Assembly (NCBI GenBank): GCA_031271965.1
Contig: JAISUS010000005.1
Coordinates: 1-64,000, forward strand
Reading direction: 5' to 3'
Length of the DNA stretch: 64,000 nt
Origin: Prevotella sp.
GTDB lineage: Bacteria > Bacteroidota > Bacteroidia > Bacteroidales > Dysgonomonadaceae
The notes under the pieces are model-generated. The model was not told where the DNA came from. It saw only the letters and a list, made by a program, of their open reading frames with translations, and ran no database searches. The translations under genes and the position numbers were made by a program. Below are positions 53,632 through 63,305 of the stretch, in pieces (position 1 is the first letter of the stretch; each line of letters begins with the position of its first letter).

Positions 53632-55389
53632 ATGTACAGAAATCATACGTGCGGAGAACTTAGTCTGAAAGATACAAACAAAGAAGTAACCCTTGCCGGA
53701 TGGGTACAAAGAGTACGCAAACTCGGAGGAGGAATGACTTTTGTCGACCTGCGCGACCGCTATGGAATCACACAATTGGCATTTAGCAAAGAGGTGAATG
53801 CGGATCTATACGAACAATCGAACAAGCTGGGACGTGAATATGTACTGCAAGTAACAGGTACCGTACAAGAGCGTTCGAGCAAAAATATGAATATTCCGAC
53901 TGGTGAAATAGAAATCATTGTAAATAAGCTGGTTGTACTAAACACATCAGAAGTACCCCCTTTCACTATTGAAGATGAGACTGATGGTGGCGACGATATC
54001 CGTATGAAATATCGTTATTTGGACTTGCGCCGCAATACGGTACGTAAAAATCTGGAACTTCGCCACAAGATAGCATTCGAGACACGCCGCTATCTGGACG
54101 AGCGCCAGTTTCTGGAAGTGGAAACTCCTGTTTTAATAGGCTCTACACCCGAAGGTGCCCGCGACTTCGTTGTCCCTTCACGTATGAATCCGGGAGAGTT
54201 TTATGCATTACCGCAATCCCCTCAGCTATTCAAGCAATTGCTGATGGTATCGGGATTCGACCGCTATTTTCAGATAGTAAAATGTTTCCGTGACGAAGAC
54301 CTCCGTGCCGACCGTCAACCGGAATTTACGCAAATAGACTGTGAAATGTCGTATGTCAATCAGGAAGACGTGCTTAACATGTTCGAAGGATTGACAAAAC
54401 ACCTGTTCAAAGCTGTAAAAGATATTGAGATACCCGATTTTCCCCGCATGACTTATGCACATGCCATGAAATATTACGGATCGGACAAACCGGACACTCG
54501 CTTCGGCATGGAGTTCGTAGAAATCAAAGATCTTACTACAGGTAAAGATTTCGCAGTTTTCGATTCTTCAGAATATGTAGGTGCTATATGTGCCAAAGGG
54601 GCCGCGACATATACCCGCAAGCAATTGGATGCACTTACAGATTACGTGAAACGCCCACAAATAGGTGCTAAAGGCTTAGTCTATGTAAGATACGAAGCCG
54701 ATGGTTCTCTAAAATCATCCGTAGATAAATTCTACAATCAAGATAATCTGCAAAAATGGGCTGAACGCTGCCAGGCTGAACCAGGAGACCTTATTCTTAT
54801 AATATGTGGTGAAACAGAAAAAGCACAAAAACAATTGTGCGAACTTCGCCTCGAAGTGGGAGAACAGCTTGGGTTACGTGACAAGAATAAGTTCAATTGC
54901 CTTTGGATCATTGATTTTCCCTTATTGGAAAAAGACGAAGAATTAGGCCGTTTCTTTGCCAAGCACCACCCGTTCACCAGTCCTAAAGAAGAAGATATAG
55001 CCCTCCTTGATTCCGATCCGGGAGCAGTACGAGCTAATGCCTACGATATGGTGATCAACGGGGTAGAAGTCGGAGGCGGGTCTGTACGTATCTTCAACAG
55101 TCAATTACAGAAAAAGATGTTCCAAGTATTGGGATTCACAGAGGAAAAAGCCCAAGCCCAGTTCGGTTTCCTTATGAATGCTTTCAAATATGGAGCACCT
55201 CCACATGCAGGCTTAGCTTTTGGTCTCGACCGTCTCGTCTCCCTATTTGCCGGACTCGATAGTATCCGGGATTGCATAGCCTTCCCGAAGAATAATTCGG
55301 GGCGGGATGTTATGATAGACGCACCTTCGGTCATCGATCAGGAACAGTTAGACGAACTAAATCTCAAGATAGACATAAAAGAAAAATAA
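53632..55389 (+). CDS. aspS: Aspartyl-tRNA synthetase
   Basis: A 585-residue class IIb synthetase charging tRNA-Asp. The N-terminal OB-fold anticodon-binding domain (about 1-110) starts [12 protein letters not shown] and contains [23 protein letters not shown]. The catalytic core has motif 2 ([27 protein letters not shown]), the bacterial GAD insertion (about 290-405) and motif 3 ([34 protein letters not shown]). The length is that of the bacterial type. It is cytoplasmic and essential. The monooxygenase gene lies 15 bases upstream. Confidence 0.97.
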   Translation: MYRNHTCGELSLKDTNKEVTLAGWVQRVRKLGGGMTFVDLRDRYGITQLAFSKEVNADLYEQSNKLGREYVLQVTGTVQERSSKNMNIPTGEIEIIVNKLVVLNTSEVPPFTIEDETDGGDDIRMKYRYLDLRRNTVRKNLELRHKIAFETRRYLDERQFLEVETPVLIGSTPEGARDFVVPSRMNPGEFYALPQSPQLFKQLLMVSGFDRYFQIVKCFRDEDLRADRQPEFTQIDCEMSYVNQEDVLNMFEGLTKHLFKAVKDIEIPDFPRMTYAHAMKYYGSDKPDTRFGMEFVEIKDLTTGKDFAVFDSSEYVGAICAKGAATYTRKQLDALTDYVKRPQIGAKGLVYVRYEADGSLKSSVDKFYNQDNLQKWAERCQAEPGDLILIICGETEKAQKQLCELRLEVGEQLGLRDKNKFNCLWIIDFPLLEKDEELGRFFAKHHPFTSPKEEDIALLDSDPGAVRANAYDMVINGVEVGGGSVRIFNSQLQKKMFQVLGFTEEKAQAQFGFLMNAFKYGAPPHAGLAFGLDRLVSLFAGLDSIRDCIAFPKNNSGRDVMIDAPSVIDQEQLDELNLKIDIKEK

Positions 55390-55400
55390 ACAACCAACAC

Positions 55401-55437
55401 AAGCGCCTTACACCAGAAATGTTTAGGCGCTTCTTAT
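55401..55437 (+). terminator. Terminator of aspS
   Basis: aagcgcct (55401-55408) pairs with aggcgctt (55425-55432), followed by a T-rich stretch. Confidence 0.75.
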
Positions 55438-55497
55438 TAAAAGCAATCTATATTTTCAGGTACTATATCTAGAAATAACTTTATCAAAAAAGAATCT

Positions 55498-56355
55498 ATG
55501 CTGCTTGACATTCTTTCTCAAGATATTTCTTCCGAAGTGAAGATATCCAAATTAGACCAACTTCTGGAGCAATTGCTCGACCACGCTGTAGCGTTAGGAT
55601 TGAAACTTCTTGCTGCTTTTGTCGTGTTCATCATCGGGCGATGGGTCATAGGCTGGTTACGTAAATTTATCAATCGCTTTCTTACCCGAAGAAAAGTTGA
55701 AGAAACCGTTAAAAGCTTTCTTGATAGTCTGGCCAGTATAACATTAAAAATAATTTTATTTCTTATTGTTGTAAATATACTGGGAATTCAGACTACGTCA
55801 TTCGCAGCGGTACTAGCAGCCGCAGGACTTGCCATCGGTATGGCCATGAAAGATAATCTATCCAATTTTGCCGGAGGGGTCATGTTGTTAGTCAACAAAC
55901 CATTCAAAGTTGGAGACAAAATTATTGCCCAAAGTACAGATGGAACAGTACAATCGATAGGAATACTATACACAGTGCTCCTGACTGCTGATAACCGGAC
56001 TATATATGTTCCCAACGGCCCGCTATCAACCGGCACAATAACAAACGTATCTGCTCAAAAAGAAAGGCGTGTGGATATTACATTCAACATAAATTACGGA
56101 GTTGACATTGAAGATATAAAAAACACACTACAATCCATTATAAAAAAAGATTCACTGATAAAAGAAACTCCTCAACCATTCGTGGGATTAACTCTTGTAA
56201 ACAATGGCTCTATTGATGTTACAATCCGCGTTTGGGTAAATAGCGGTGATTATGCTACCGTAAATGTTGCCCTTAATGAAAAAATATATACTGTTCTCAG
56301 CGGGAAAGGTATTTATGCACCATCTTCGCTAAACGTCAAATTACTAAAAGATTAA
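55498..56355 (+). CDS. mscS: Small-conductance mechanosensitive channel (MscS)
   Basis: A 285-residue inner-membrane channel that opens on membrane tension at osmotic down-shock. Three helices (about 25-50, 75-100, 100-130) precede the soluble vestibule. The pore helix is SFAAVLAAAGLAIGMAMKDNLSNFAGGVMLLVNKPFKVGDKI, with the Ala/Gly packing of MscS; IYVPNGPLSTGTITNVS marks the beta domain. The size matches E. coli MscS. It is monocistronic. The upstream bases have no consensus -7 box that I can be sure of. Confidence 0.93.
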   Translation: MLLDILSQDISSEVKISKLDQLLEQLLDHAVALGLKLLAAFVVFIIGRWVIGWLRKFINRFLTRRKVEETVKSFLDSLASITLKIILFLIVVNILGIQTTSFAAVLAAAGLAIGMAMKDNLSNFAGGVMLLVNKPFKVGDKIIAQSTDGTVQSIGILYTVLLTADNRTIYVPNGPLSTGTITNVSAQKERRVDITFNINYGVDIEDIKNTLQSIIKKDSLIKETPQPFVGLTLVNNGSIDVTIRVWVNSGDYATVNVALNEKIYTVLSGKGIYAPSSLNVKLLKD

Positions 56356-56391
56356 AAAAAGTAATGAATAATTAAAATTGAAGTAAAGCAT

Positions 56392-56422
56392 TTTAATATC
56401 AGAATAAAAAAAATTAGCTTTG
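56392..56422 (+). promoter_or_regulatory. Promoter of the OmpA/TPR lipoprotein gene
   Basis: TTTA (56392-56395) and TAGCTTTG (56415-56422) are 19 bases apart, a good fit to the -33/-7 pair. Confidence 0.65.
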
Positions 56423-56473
56423 TACAAAGGAAACTCAATGAAAATTACAATAAATTTATTAACTTAAAAATCT

Positions 56474-58174
56474 ATGAAAAGGTTAAATCTACATCTAATT
56501 TTATCGATGATTGTTCTTGCTGCTATATTGGCGACATCTTGTAGCAAAAAGAACTTACCGCCTTTATCTAATTCTCTGTTTACTACTACCCCATCGCCCC
56601 TTGAGCTAGTAGCAAATAAAGTTCCGGTTACGATTGACGGACGCTTCCCTGCTAAATGGTTTGAAAAAAACACTACAATTGTAGTAACTCCCGTTTTGAA
56701 ATATCAAAATGGAGAAGCTTTAGGCACAGCCTATACATATCAGGGTGAAAAAGTAGCCGGAAATGGTATTGTTGTTCCTTATGAAGCAGGTAGGACAATT
56801 ACAATGAAATCGGAATTTGATTACATCCCTGCAATGAAAAAATCTGAACTATATCTTCGTTTCGATTTCTTCAGAGGCAACAAACAAATTACAGGATTCC
56901 CGGATGTTAAAATTGCAGACGGAGTAATAGCTACTCCGGCATTGGCAAGTGCTGCAACATCAACGCCGGCTGTTGCACCTGACGCATTCCAACGGATAAT
57001 CAAAGAAACATATGATGCAGACATCATGTTCCTTATACAGCGTGCCGAATTGCGTTCAAGTGAACTAAACTCAACGAATCTGAATGCGTGGAAAGATCTT
57101 GTAAAAGAAGCCGACAAAAACGAACGTAAGAACGTAAATGTTGAAATATCTGCATACGCTTCTCCTGACGGAGGTTATAAGCTGAATGAAAAATTAGCTG
57201 AACAACGCGAAAAGAATACTTCCGGATATCTAAACAAAGAATTTAAGAAAAATACTTTAGATGTTGAGATTAATTCAAAATACACAGCTCAGGACTGGGA
57301 CGGATTCCAAAAATTGGTACAGGCATCTAGCCTTCAAGACAAAGACCTTGTATTAAGAGTATTGTCTATGTACCCGGATCCTGAAACCAGAGAAAAAGAA
57401 ATCAAAAACATTTCAGTAGTATACAGTGATTTGGCTGAAACTATTCTACCTAAACTCCGTCGCTCCCGCTTGATGGCTAACGTGGAAGTAATTGGTAAAA
57501 CAGATGAGGAATTGAAGACTGCTGCAACAGGAAGTGGAATTTCCGAACTAAGCGTAGAAGAATTGCTATATGCTGCCAACCTAGACGGTGTATCGAAAGA
57601 AAAAGTATATACTACAATCACACAAAGATTCCCTAACGACTATCGTGGATGGAACAATCTTGGCGCGTACTATTTCCAAAACGGGAAAACAGCCAACGCA
57701 ATACAGGCATTCAACAAGGCTGCCCAGATATCATCCCGTGCACCTGAAACGAATATGAACCTTGCCTTGATCTCTCTATCGGAAGGAAATACTGCTAAAG
57801 CGGAACAGCTATTAGGTAATGCCGCAGGGTCAAACTCATTAGGCGAAACTTTAGGTTTGTTATACATCCAAAAAGGTGACTACAACAGAGCTGTCCAATC
57901 ATTTGGCGATGCTAAATCAAACAACGCGGCATTGGCTCAGATATTGACAAAAAATTACAATAAAGCTCAACAAATATTAGATGCAGTTCCTAGCAAAGAT
58001 GCTACATCTTATTATTTGGCTGCTATTGTAGCTGCAAGGACAAACAATGCTGCCGGCGTGGCCGGAAATTTAAAATCAGCAATTGATAAAGGTGCTTCAA
58101 AATTAGATATAGCAAACGATGTTGAATTTGCTAAATACCTAGCAAACAGCGATATTAGAAATCTATTATTCTAA
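56474..58174 (+). CDS. Outer-membrane-associated lipoprotein with OmpA-like and TPR parts
   Basis: A 566-residue lipoprotein (lipobox LATSC, Cys23). Residues 40-160 are a beta-rich domain (VPVTIDGRFPAKWFEKN, YIPAMKKSELYLRFDFFRGN). Residues about 200-330 resemble an OmpA-like peptidoglycan-binding domain (VNVEISAYASPDGGYKLNEKLAEQREKNT), and 400-500 carry TPR-like repeats (NNLGAYYFQNGKTANAIQAFNKAAQIS, LGLLYIQKGDYNRAVQSFGDA). Similar lipoproteins are abundant in Bacteroidales envelopes. A role in tethering the outer membrane is inferred. It has its own promoter and terminator. Confidence 0.85.
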   Translation: MKRLNLHLILSMIVLAAILATSCSKKNLPPLSNSLFTTTPSPLELVANKVPVTIDGRFPAKWFEKNTTIVVTPVLKYQNGEALGTAYTYQGEKVAGNGIVVPYEAGRTITMKSEFDYIPAMKKSELYLRFDFFRGNKQITGFPDVKIADGVIATPALASAATSTPAVAPDAFQRIIKETYDADIMFLIQRAELRSSELNSTNLNAWKDLVKEADKNERKNVNVEISAYASPDGGYKLNEKLAEQREKNTSGYLNKEFKKNTLDVEINSKYTAQDWDGFQKLVQASSLQDKDLVLRVLSMYPDPETREKEIKNISVVYSDLAETILPKLRRSRLMANVEVIGKTDEELKTAATGSGISELSVEELLYAANLDGVSKEKVYTTITQRFPNDYRGWNNLGAYYFQNGKTANAIQAFNKAAQISSRAPETNMNLALISLSEGNTAKAEQLLGNAAGSNSLGETLGLLYIQKGDYNRAVQSFGDAKSNNAALAQILTKNYNKAQQILDAVPSKDATSYYLAAIVAARTNNAAGVAGNLKSAIDKGASKLDIANDVEFAKYLANSDIRNLLF

Positions 58175-58193
58175 AAACCAGTCATAAAATAAG

Positions 58194-58225
58194 ATAGCCT
58201 GGCTTTATACCAGGCTATTTTTTTA
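58194..58225 (+). terminator. Terminator of the OmpA/TPR lipoprotein gene
   Basis: atagcctgg (58194-58202) pairs with ccaggctat (58210-58218) and is followed by a run of seven T. Confidence 0.9.
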
Positions 58226-58251
58226 TATCTTCATCCTTCAAAGCAATAAAT

Positions 58252-59034
58252 ATGGGAAATACACAGGTACTTAAATTGAAAGATTTTCTCGACAAAAAAG
58301 TCGAACAGTATAACACGCCTGATTTTATCCCCAATGATCCAATTAGTATTCCTCATAGCTTCGGACTCAAGCAAGATAAGGAGATAATGGGTTTTTTCGC
58401 TGCCATATTCGCTTGGGGACAACGAAAAACGATTATAAATAAGTGTAAAGAATTAGGTGATAGAATGGATAATGCGCCTTACGATTTCATCACAGGGCAT
58501 AGCGATACCGACTTGAAAAAGCTTTTAGGATTTAAACATCGCACATTTAACGATACCGACTTACTTTATTGCATCGAGTTTATGAAAAGGCATTATTCAA
58601 ATCATAAAAGCCTTGAAGAAGCCTTCTTTCCCAGAGTAAATATGGATGTGGAATCAGGACTAAACCACTTTCGTTCATATTTCTTTTCTTATCCCGATGC
58701 ACCGCCCCGAACCCGTAAACATATTCCTTCGCCTGTTCAAAAATCGGCCTGTAAACGGCTGAATATGTACCTGAGATGGATGGTTCGAAAAGATGATAAA
58801 GAAGTAGATTTCGGCTTATGGCCTAAAACGAAGCCATCCCAGCTTATATGCCCGTTAGATCTTCATGTAGAACGTACCGCACGCAAAGTTGGGCTACTTT
58901 ATAGAGACAAACCGGATTGGCTAGCAGCCATAGAACTTACTAATAATCTGAGAATCCTCGATCCGAAAGATCCGGCAAAATATGATTTTGCATTATTCGG
59001 GATTTCGATAGAAGAAAAATGTATCATGGAATAA
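58252..59034 (+). CDS. TIGR02757 family protein
   Basis: A 260-residue cytoplasmic protein of the TIGR02757 family, remotely related to helix-hairpin-helix DNA glycosylases; its function is unknown. Signatures are the N-terminal DKKVEQYNTPDFIPNDPISIPHSF, the motif GFFAAIFAWGQRKTIINKCKEL and the C-terminal PLDLHVERTARKVGLLYRDKPDW. It ends exactly where the minus-strand proC gene ends, with no base between the stop codons. Confidence 0.9.
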   Translation: MGNTQVLKLKDFLDKKVEQYNTPDFIPNDPISIPHSFGLKQDKEIMGFFAAIFAWGQRKTIINKCKELGDRMDNAPYDFITGHSDTDLKKLLGFKHRTFNDTDLLYCIEFMKRHYSNHKSLEEAFFPRVNMDVESGLNHFRSYFFSYPDAPPRTRKHIPSPVQKSACKRLNMYLRWMVRKDDKEVDFGLWPKTKPSQLICPLDLHVERTARKVGLLYRDKPDWLAAIELTNNLRILDPKDPAKYDFALFGISIEEKCIME

Positions 59035-59817
59035 TCACTTTACATTACTGGCTTTCAATCCCCTGATCACTGCAGACGAAAAACCGGCATGCTCCATTTC
59101 ATTGAGTCCTTTAATCGTAATACCTCCGGCCGTTGTTACCTTATCTATCTCTGCTTCGGGATGAGTTCCGTTTGCCTCTAGTAATTCTATAGCCCCTCTG
59201 AGCGTTTGCAAAACTGCATTCTTTGCCTGACCGGGATAAACTCCCATCTCAATACCACCTTCCATTGCAGCCCTAATATAGCGAAAAGCGAAGGCGATTC
59301 CACATGAGGTAAGGGATGTTACAGCCGGAAAGAGTTTTTCATCTATCAGCTCAGCCTTACCTAACGATGCGAATATCTCACTTACTTGTTGAGCTTGCTC
59401 ATCACTTGCTCCTCGTGAAGCAATATATGTCATGCTCTGACAGACAGAAATAGCCGTATTAGGCATAACGCGAAAAACAGGTTGGTCAGGGCTTGTCCAT
59501 CCCTGTAGTTGATCCAAAATCACACCGGAAGCCACCGACACCAGCAATTGTTTTGTATTCAGCAATGCTTTATGTGTCATCAGAATATCCTCTATCATCC
59601 AAGGCTTGACAGCTAAGATTATAATATCAGACTCCAACAGGGATGAATAATCTGCAATCACAACATTCAATTCCCCGCAAAACGCTTTCAAACGTTCTAC
59701 ATTCTTACCCTTATGATCAATAACTGTAATATTCCCCGGAGAAAGACTTCCTGTGAGAGCCAAACCACAGGCTATAGCTCCTCCCATATTTCCGGCTCCT
59801 ATAATTGATATTTTCAT
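59035..59817 (-). CDS. proC: Pyrroline-5-carboxylate reductase
   Basis: A 260-residue enzyme that makes proline from pyrroline-5-carboxylate with NAD(P)H. The Rossmann start is MKISIIGAGNMGGAIACGL; VFRVMPNTAISVCQSMTYIA and the C-terminal helix motif TSLTSCGIAFAFRYIRAAMEGGIEMGVYPGQA are the ProC signature. It is cytoplasmic. A consensus -7 box (59837-59844) gives it its own promoter, although the DUF488 gene lies only 42 bases upstream on the same strand. Confidence 0.94.
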   Translation of the reverse strand: MKISIIGAGNMGGAIACGLALTGSLSPGNITVIDHKGKNVERLKAFCGELNVVIADYSSLLESDIIILAVKPWMIEDILMTHKALLNTKQLLVSVASGVILDQLQGWTSPDQPVFRVMPNTAISVCQSMTYIASRGASDEQAQQVSEIFASLGKAELIDEKLFPAVTSLTSCGIAFAFRYIRAAMEGGIEMGVYPGQAKNAVLQTLRGAIELLEANGTHPEAEIDKVTTAGGITIKGLNEMEHAGFSSAVIRGLKASNVK

Positions 59818-59836
59818 GCTTAAATAATTTTCGAAA

Positions 59837-59844
59837 CAAAGTTA
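59837..59844 (-). promoter_or_regulatory. -7 box of proC
   Basis: TAACTTTG on the minus strand fits TAnnTTTG, 20 bases before the start codon and just beyond the DUF488 stop. Confidence 0.55.
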
Positions 59845-59859
59845 AAAAACTTATACGCT

Positions 59860-60219
59860 CTAACTAAGAATTTCCATCAAATATGACTTCAGTATCATGG
59901 CATGATTCCGTGCCGGATCTTTTGCTGCATATAATAATGTTACCACATCATATTTTTTTATTTTCTCTATAAAATCCATTGTTGCACCCGACTCGCTCAG
60001 TTCTTTCCGGTACAATGCAGTAAAATCATCCCAGCGGCTAATCGGATCTTCATGCACCCATTTACGCAACTCTGGTGAAGGGGATATTTCCTTTGCCCAC
60101 CAATCATAATGCAGATTATCCTTCTTCACTCCCCGGGGCCATAAGCGGTCTACTAATACACGAAAACCGTCGCCACTACCGGTATTTTCATAAACTCTTT
60201 TTAATTTCACCTGAACCAT
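59860..60219 (-). CDS. DUF488 family protein (YeaO-like)
   Basis: A 119-residue cytoplasmic protein of DUF488, the YeaO group. Signatures are KRVYENTGSGDGFRVLVDRLWPRGVKKDNLHYDWWAKEISPS and the end VVTLLYAAKDPARNHAMILKSYL. No function is established. It precedes proC by 42 bases on the same strand and has an upstream -7 box at 60245-60252. Confidence 0.9.
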   Translation of the reverse strand: MVQVKLKRVYENTGSGDGFRVLVDRLWPRGVKKDNLHYDWWAKEISPSPELRKWVHEDPISRWDDFTALYRKELSESGATMDFIEKIKKYDVVTLLYAAKDPARNHAMILKSYLMEILS

Positions 60220-60244
60220 AGTGCATATTTTTCAGACTGTTTAA

Positions 60245-60252
60245 CAAAGATA
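60245..60252 (-). promoter_or_regulatory. -7 box of the DUF488 gene
   Basis: TATCTTTG on the minus strand, a full consensus match 26 bases before the start codon. Confidence 0.6.
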
Positions 60253-60309
60253 ATGTTAATTCCGTCATATACTCTTTCAGAACAATTATCTTTTAATGAG
60301 GTTTAAAAA

Positions 60310-60341
60310 TTTAGCAATTCATTACATTTTCCTTATTTTTG
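60310..60341 (+). promoter_or_regulatory. Promoter of the amino-acid permease gene
   Basis: TATTTTTG (60334-60341) is the -7 box; TTTA (60310-60313) lies 20 bases upstream. The start codon is 16 bases downstream. Confidence 0.6.
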
Positions 60342-60356
60342 TGCAAATTTTAAATA

Positions 60357-61805
60357 ATGATAAATCAACTATTCAAGAAAAAAGATATTTCCACTGTGTT
60401 GGCAGAGTCTGCTAAAGGTAACGGAGGCCTCAGACGAAGCCTGACCGCAACCAATCTGGTAGCATTAGGTATCGGAGCAATAGTAGGAACGGGGATATTT
60501 GTAATTACAGGACAAGCTGCCGCAAGTTATGCAGGACCAGCTCTTACTATTTCTTTCCTTATTTCGGCTCTCGGTTGTGTCATGGCAGGACTTTGCTACG
60601 CCGAATTTGCAGCGATGATCCCTGTTGCCGGAAGCGTTTATTCATATAGTTACACTACGATGGGTGAAATTCTGGCTTGGTTTATCGGATGGATACTTAT
60701 TCTTGAATACCTGTTCGCATGCTCCAGTGTAGCTGTCGGATGGTCCGGATATATGGTGAGTTTGCTACATGGGTGGGGAATAGACCTTCCACAACAAATA
60801 GCCTACGCTACATTTGATCATACCGACAAAGGGTGGATATGGACCGGAAGTATAATAAATTTTCCTGCCGTATTCATTGTGTCCACTGTATCGGCCTTTT
60901 TGATAGGAGGAATCAAACAATCGGCGTTCATCAACAATGTCATTGTTGTGATAAAAGTTGGCGTAATACTTCTATTCATAGGATTTGGATTGTCGTATAT
61001 TAATGTCAGTAATTGGCATCCTTACATACCTGAAAACACCGGAGAGTTTGGAGAATTCGGATGGAGTGGGATTTTACGGGGCGCAGGAGTGGTCTTTTAT
61101 GCCTACCTGGGATTCGATGCTTTATCAACAGCAGCGCAAGAAGCAAAAAATCCTCAAAAAGATATGCCTAAAGGAATATTAATTTCGCTGTTGATATGTG
61201 CGCTGCTATATGTATCTGTCACCGCTGTACTGACCGGTATTGTAGACTATAGGGAATTGAATGTCGCCGCACCCATTGCCTTAGCTATCGACCGGACAGG
61301 CGAAGGATTAGCCTGGTTAAGCCCTTTGATCAAGTTAGGAGCTATTGCAGGACTCAGTTCCGTAATTCTGGTAATGATGCTGGGACAGTCACGCATATAT
61401 TATGCGATATCCAAAGACGGGTTGTTGCCAAAAATATTTTCTAAAGTAAACAGTAAGCATGGAGTACCTAACAATGCGACTGTTTTTGCATGTATTGTTA
61501 CAGGCATATTTGCCGGCTTATTCCCGCTGCATGTACTAAGCGAACTTGTGTCCATAGGTACACTGATGGCATTTACAATTGTTTGTATATCTATCATCGT
61601 TCTTCGCAAAACACAACCAGATTTGAAGCGACCATTCAAAACCCCACTGGTCCCTTTTGTCCCATTACTGGGTGCAGCTATATGTATCATGCAAATGGTG
61701 GCTTTACCATGGAGTACGTGGGCAAGGCTGATAGGTTGGACAATTATTGGTTTCATCATTTACTTTACTTACGGCATCAAGCATAGCAAACTCAACAACA
61801 AGTGA
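60357..61805 (+). CDS. APC family amino-acid permease (YfnA/CAT-like)
   Basis: A 482-residue inner-membrane transporter with 12 helices. The first helix carries the substrate-binding break GIGAIVGTGIFVITG, followed by the CAT-type AEFAAMIPVAGSVYSYSYTTMGEILAWFIGWILILEYL. The later PVAGSVYSY and DALSTAAQEAKNPQKDMPKGI motifs are those of cationic amino-acid and related importers. Length and topology are complete. It is likely proton coupled. The specific amino acid is not decidable from sequence. It is monocistronic with its own promoter. Confidence 0.92.
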   Translation: MINQLFKKKDISTVLAESAKGNGGLRRSLTATNLVALGIGAIVGTGIFVITGQAAASYAGPALTISFLISALGCVMAGLCYAEFAAMIPVAGSVYSYSYTTMGEILAWFIGWILILEYLFACSSVAVGWSGYMVSLLHGWGIDLPQQIAYATFDHTDKGWIWTGSIINFPAVFIVSTVSAFLIGGIKQSAFINNVIVVIKVGVILLFIGFGLSYINVSNWHPYIPENTGEFGEFGWSGILRGAGVVFYAYLGFDALSTAAQEAKNPQKDMPKGILISLLICALLYVSVTAVLTGIVDYRELNVAAPIALAIDRTGEGLAWLSPLIKLGAIAGLSSVILVMMLGQSRIYYAISKDGLLPKIFSKVNSKHGVPNNATVFACIVTGIFAGLFPLHVLSELVSIGTLMAFTIVCISIIVLRKTQPDLKRPFKTPLVPFVPLLGAAICIMQMVALPWSTWARLIGWTIIGFIIYFTYGIKHSKLNNK

Positions 61806-61903
61806 TATGTTAAATCTACTGGAAAAAGATTATTTATTACGAAATAAGATGACAAAATCTGAAAATTGTTGTAAAATAGCAGCCTGATTCCATATTTTAT
61901 ATA

Positions 61904-62722
61904 ATGCGTAAAATTCCAGCTTTACTAATTTTATTTTTCAGCATTCTAAATGCCCTATTGGCACAAGAGCCGATAACGGTCAAACTGGCTCCGAATAATA
62001 TAGCCAATACCACTCCTCCCCAATTTGACGGAGGCGAAAATGGGTTTTATAAATATCTGGTCGACAATATAAAATATCCTCCAATACTTATTAAAATAAA
62101 GTTAGAAGGCAGCCTCGATCTTAAGTTCACCATAGACAGAGAAGGCCTGGTTAAAGATGTAGAAATAACCAGAGGATTTGATCCTGACGCAGACGATGAA
62201 GTTTTGCGTGTTATACGAACTATGCCGACATGGATACCAGCCAAAGAAAATGGAGAAGCATTTGATTACACCCACCGCCTTACTGTGACTTTTAAATTAA
62301 CCGAAGCGCTTATTGAACAATCGAAAAAGCCTATTGAGATACCTACCCCTGAACCGACAAAGACAGAAAACCCTCTAGTAGAACAACCACAAAAGGACAC
62401 CGTGCTTAAAGAAGACAATCTCAATCATGCACCAAAATTCCCCGGAGGCACAGAAGCGATGGAAGCCTATTTCAAAAAGAACATGAAATATCCTAAACGA
62501 GCTATTGAATACGGGATAGAAGGACGCGTTGTTTTTAATCTGGAAATATCAGCCGAAGGAAAAATATCAAATATCCGGCTATTCAAAGGACTCTTTTACG
62601 AATGCAACGAAGAAGCTTACTACCTGATAAAAAAAATGCCCGATTGGATACCCGGTCGAAAAGACGGAAAGCCTGTTGCTATGCAGATTATGGTACCGAT
62701 TGCTTTTACTCTGCCAAAATAA
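61904..62722 (+). CDS. Exported protein with two TonB C-terminal domains
   Basis: A 272-residue protein with two TonB_C-like domains (about 38-132 and 180-272) joined by a Pro/Glu/Lys-rich linker (about 137-178). Each has the pattern Y-P-x...EG.....F.I...G.V.....I.G....-x-x-A-x-x-I-x-x-M-P-x-W-x-P, seen as MPTWIPAKENGEAF and MPDWIPGRKDGKPV. The N-terminus looks like a cleavable signal peptide (ILNALLAQE) rather than the membrane anchor of a real TonB. It may therefore act in the periplasm as a docking or scaffold protein; this is inference. Confidence 0.85.
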   Translation: MRKIPALLILFFSILNALLAQEPITVKLAPNNIANTTPPQFDGGENGFYKYLVDNIKYPPILIKIKLEGSLDLKFTIDREGLVKDVEITRGFDPDADDEVLRVIRTMPTWIPAKENGEAFDYTHRLTVTFKLTEALIEQSKKPIEIPTPEPTKTENPLVEQPQKDTVLKEDNLNHAPKFPGGTEAMEAYFKKNMKYPKRAIEYGIEGRVVFNLEISAEGKISNIRLFKGLFYECNEEAYYLIKKMPDWIPGRKDGKPVAMQIMVPIAFTLPK

Positions 62723-62826
62723 GTTCCCGATAGTAAAAACAAATAATTCCCTCTAGAATGAACATTATCATTATTTATTCGTTAATTATACTGTAACAAT
62801 AATAATAACAGTATAAAATTTATTTT

Positions 62827-63237
62827 ATGAAAGCATTAGAACGGAATACAGATCTTGGATTACTCATTTTACGTTTGAGCTTAGGTGTACTTATGATTCT
62901 TCATGGTATCTCTAAACTAATGTATGGCCCAGGTTTTATAGAAAGCATCGTTACGTCAGCAGGTTTACCGTCGTTCATCGCATATGGTGTTTATGTAGGT
63001 GAAGTTATAGCCCCGATATTTATAATTTTAGGCTACGGGACCCGTGTGGCTGCCGCCATCTTCGCATTCAATATGATCGTAGCTGTAGGATTGGTACATG
63101 GAGGAGATATTTTCACACTAAACGAAACAGGTGGATGGACTCTGGAACTACAAGGATTGTATTTCTTTGGAGCATTGGCCCTGGTATTTACAGGAGGTGG
63201 TAAGTATGCTCTCAGCAATAAACATTTGTGGGACTAA
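62827..63237 (+). CDS. DoxX family membrane protein
   Basis: A 136-residue inner-membrane protein with four helices. The family motif LGLLILRLSLGVLMILHGISKL with the conserved His/Gly in the first helix, and GYGTRVAAAIFAFNMIVAVGLVHG, are typical of DoxX/YphA. Members are linked to quinone-dependent redox or oxidative defence, but roles differ. It has a short hairpin in its leader (62788-62814) and a strong terminator after it. It is not clearly co-transcribed with the TonB_C gene. Confidence 0.9.
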   Translation: MKALERNTDLGLLILRLSLGVLMILHGISKLMYGPGFIESIVTSAGLPSFIAYGVYVGEVIAPIFIILGYGTRVAAAIFAFNMIVAVGLVHGGDIFTLNETGGWTLELQGLYFFGALALVFTGGGKYALSNKHLWD

Positions 63238-63253
63238 TCTTAATCGCAGAATA

Positions 63254-63296
63254 AAGAGGCCTCTAAATATTCAATTTAGAGGCCTCTTCGTTTTAT
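63254..63296. terminator. Bidirectional terminator
   Basis: aagaggcctctaaat (63254-63268) pairs perfectly with atttagaggcctctt (63274-63288), followed by a T-rich run, between the convergent DoxX and beta-barrel genes. Confidence 0.9.
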
Positions 63297-63305
63297 ATAG
63301 CTTCT

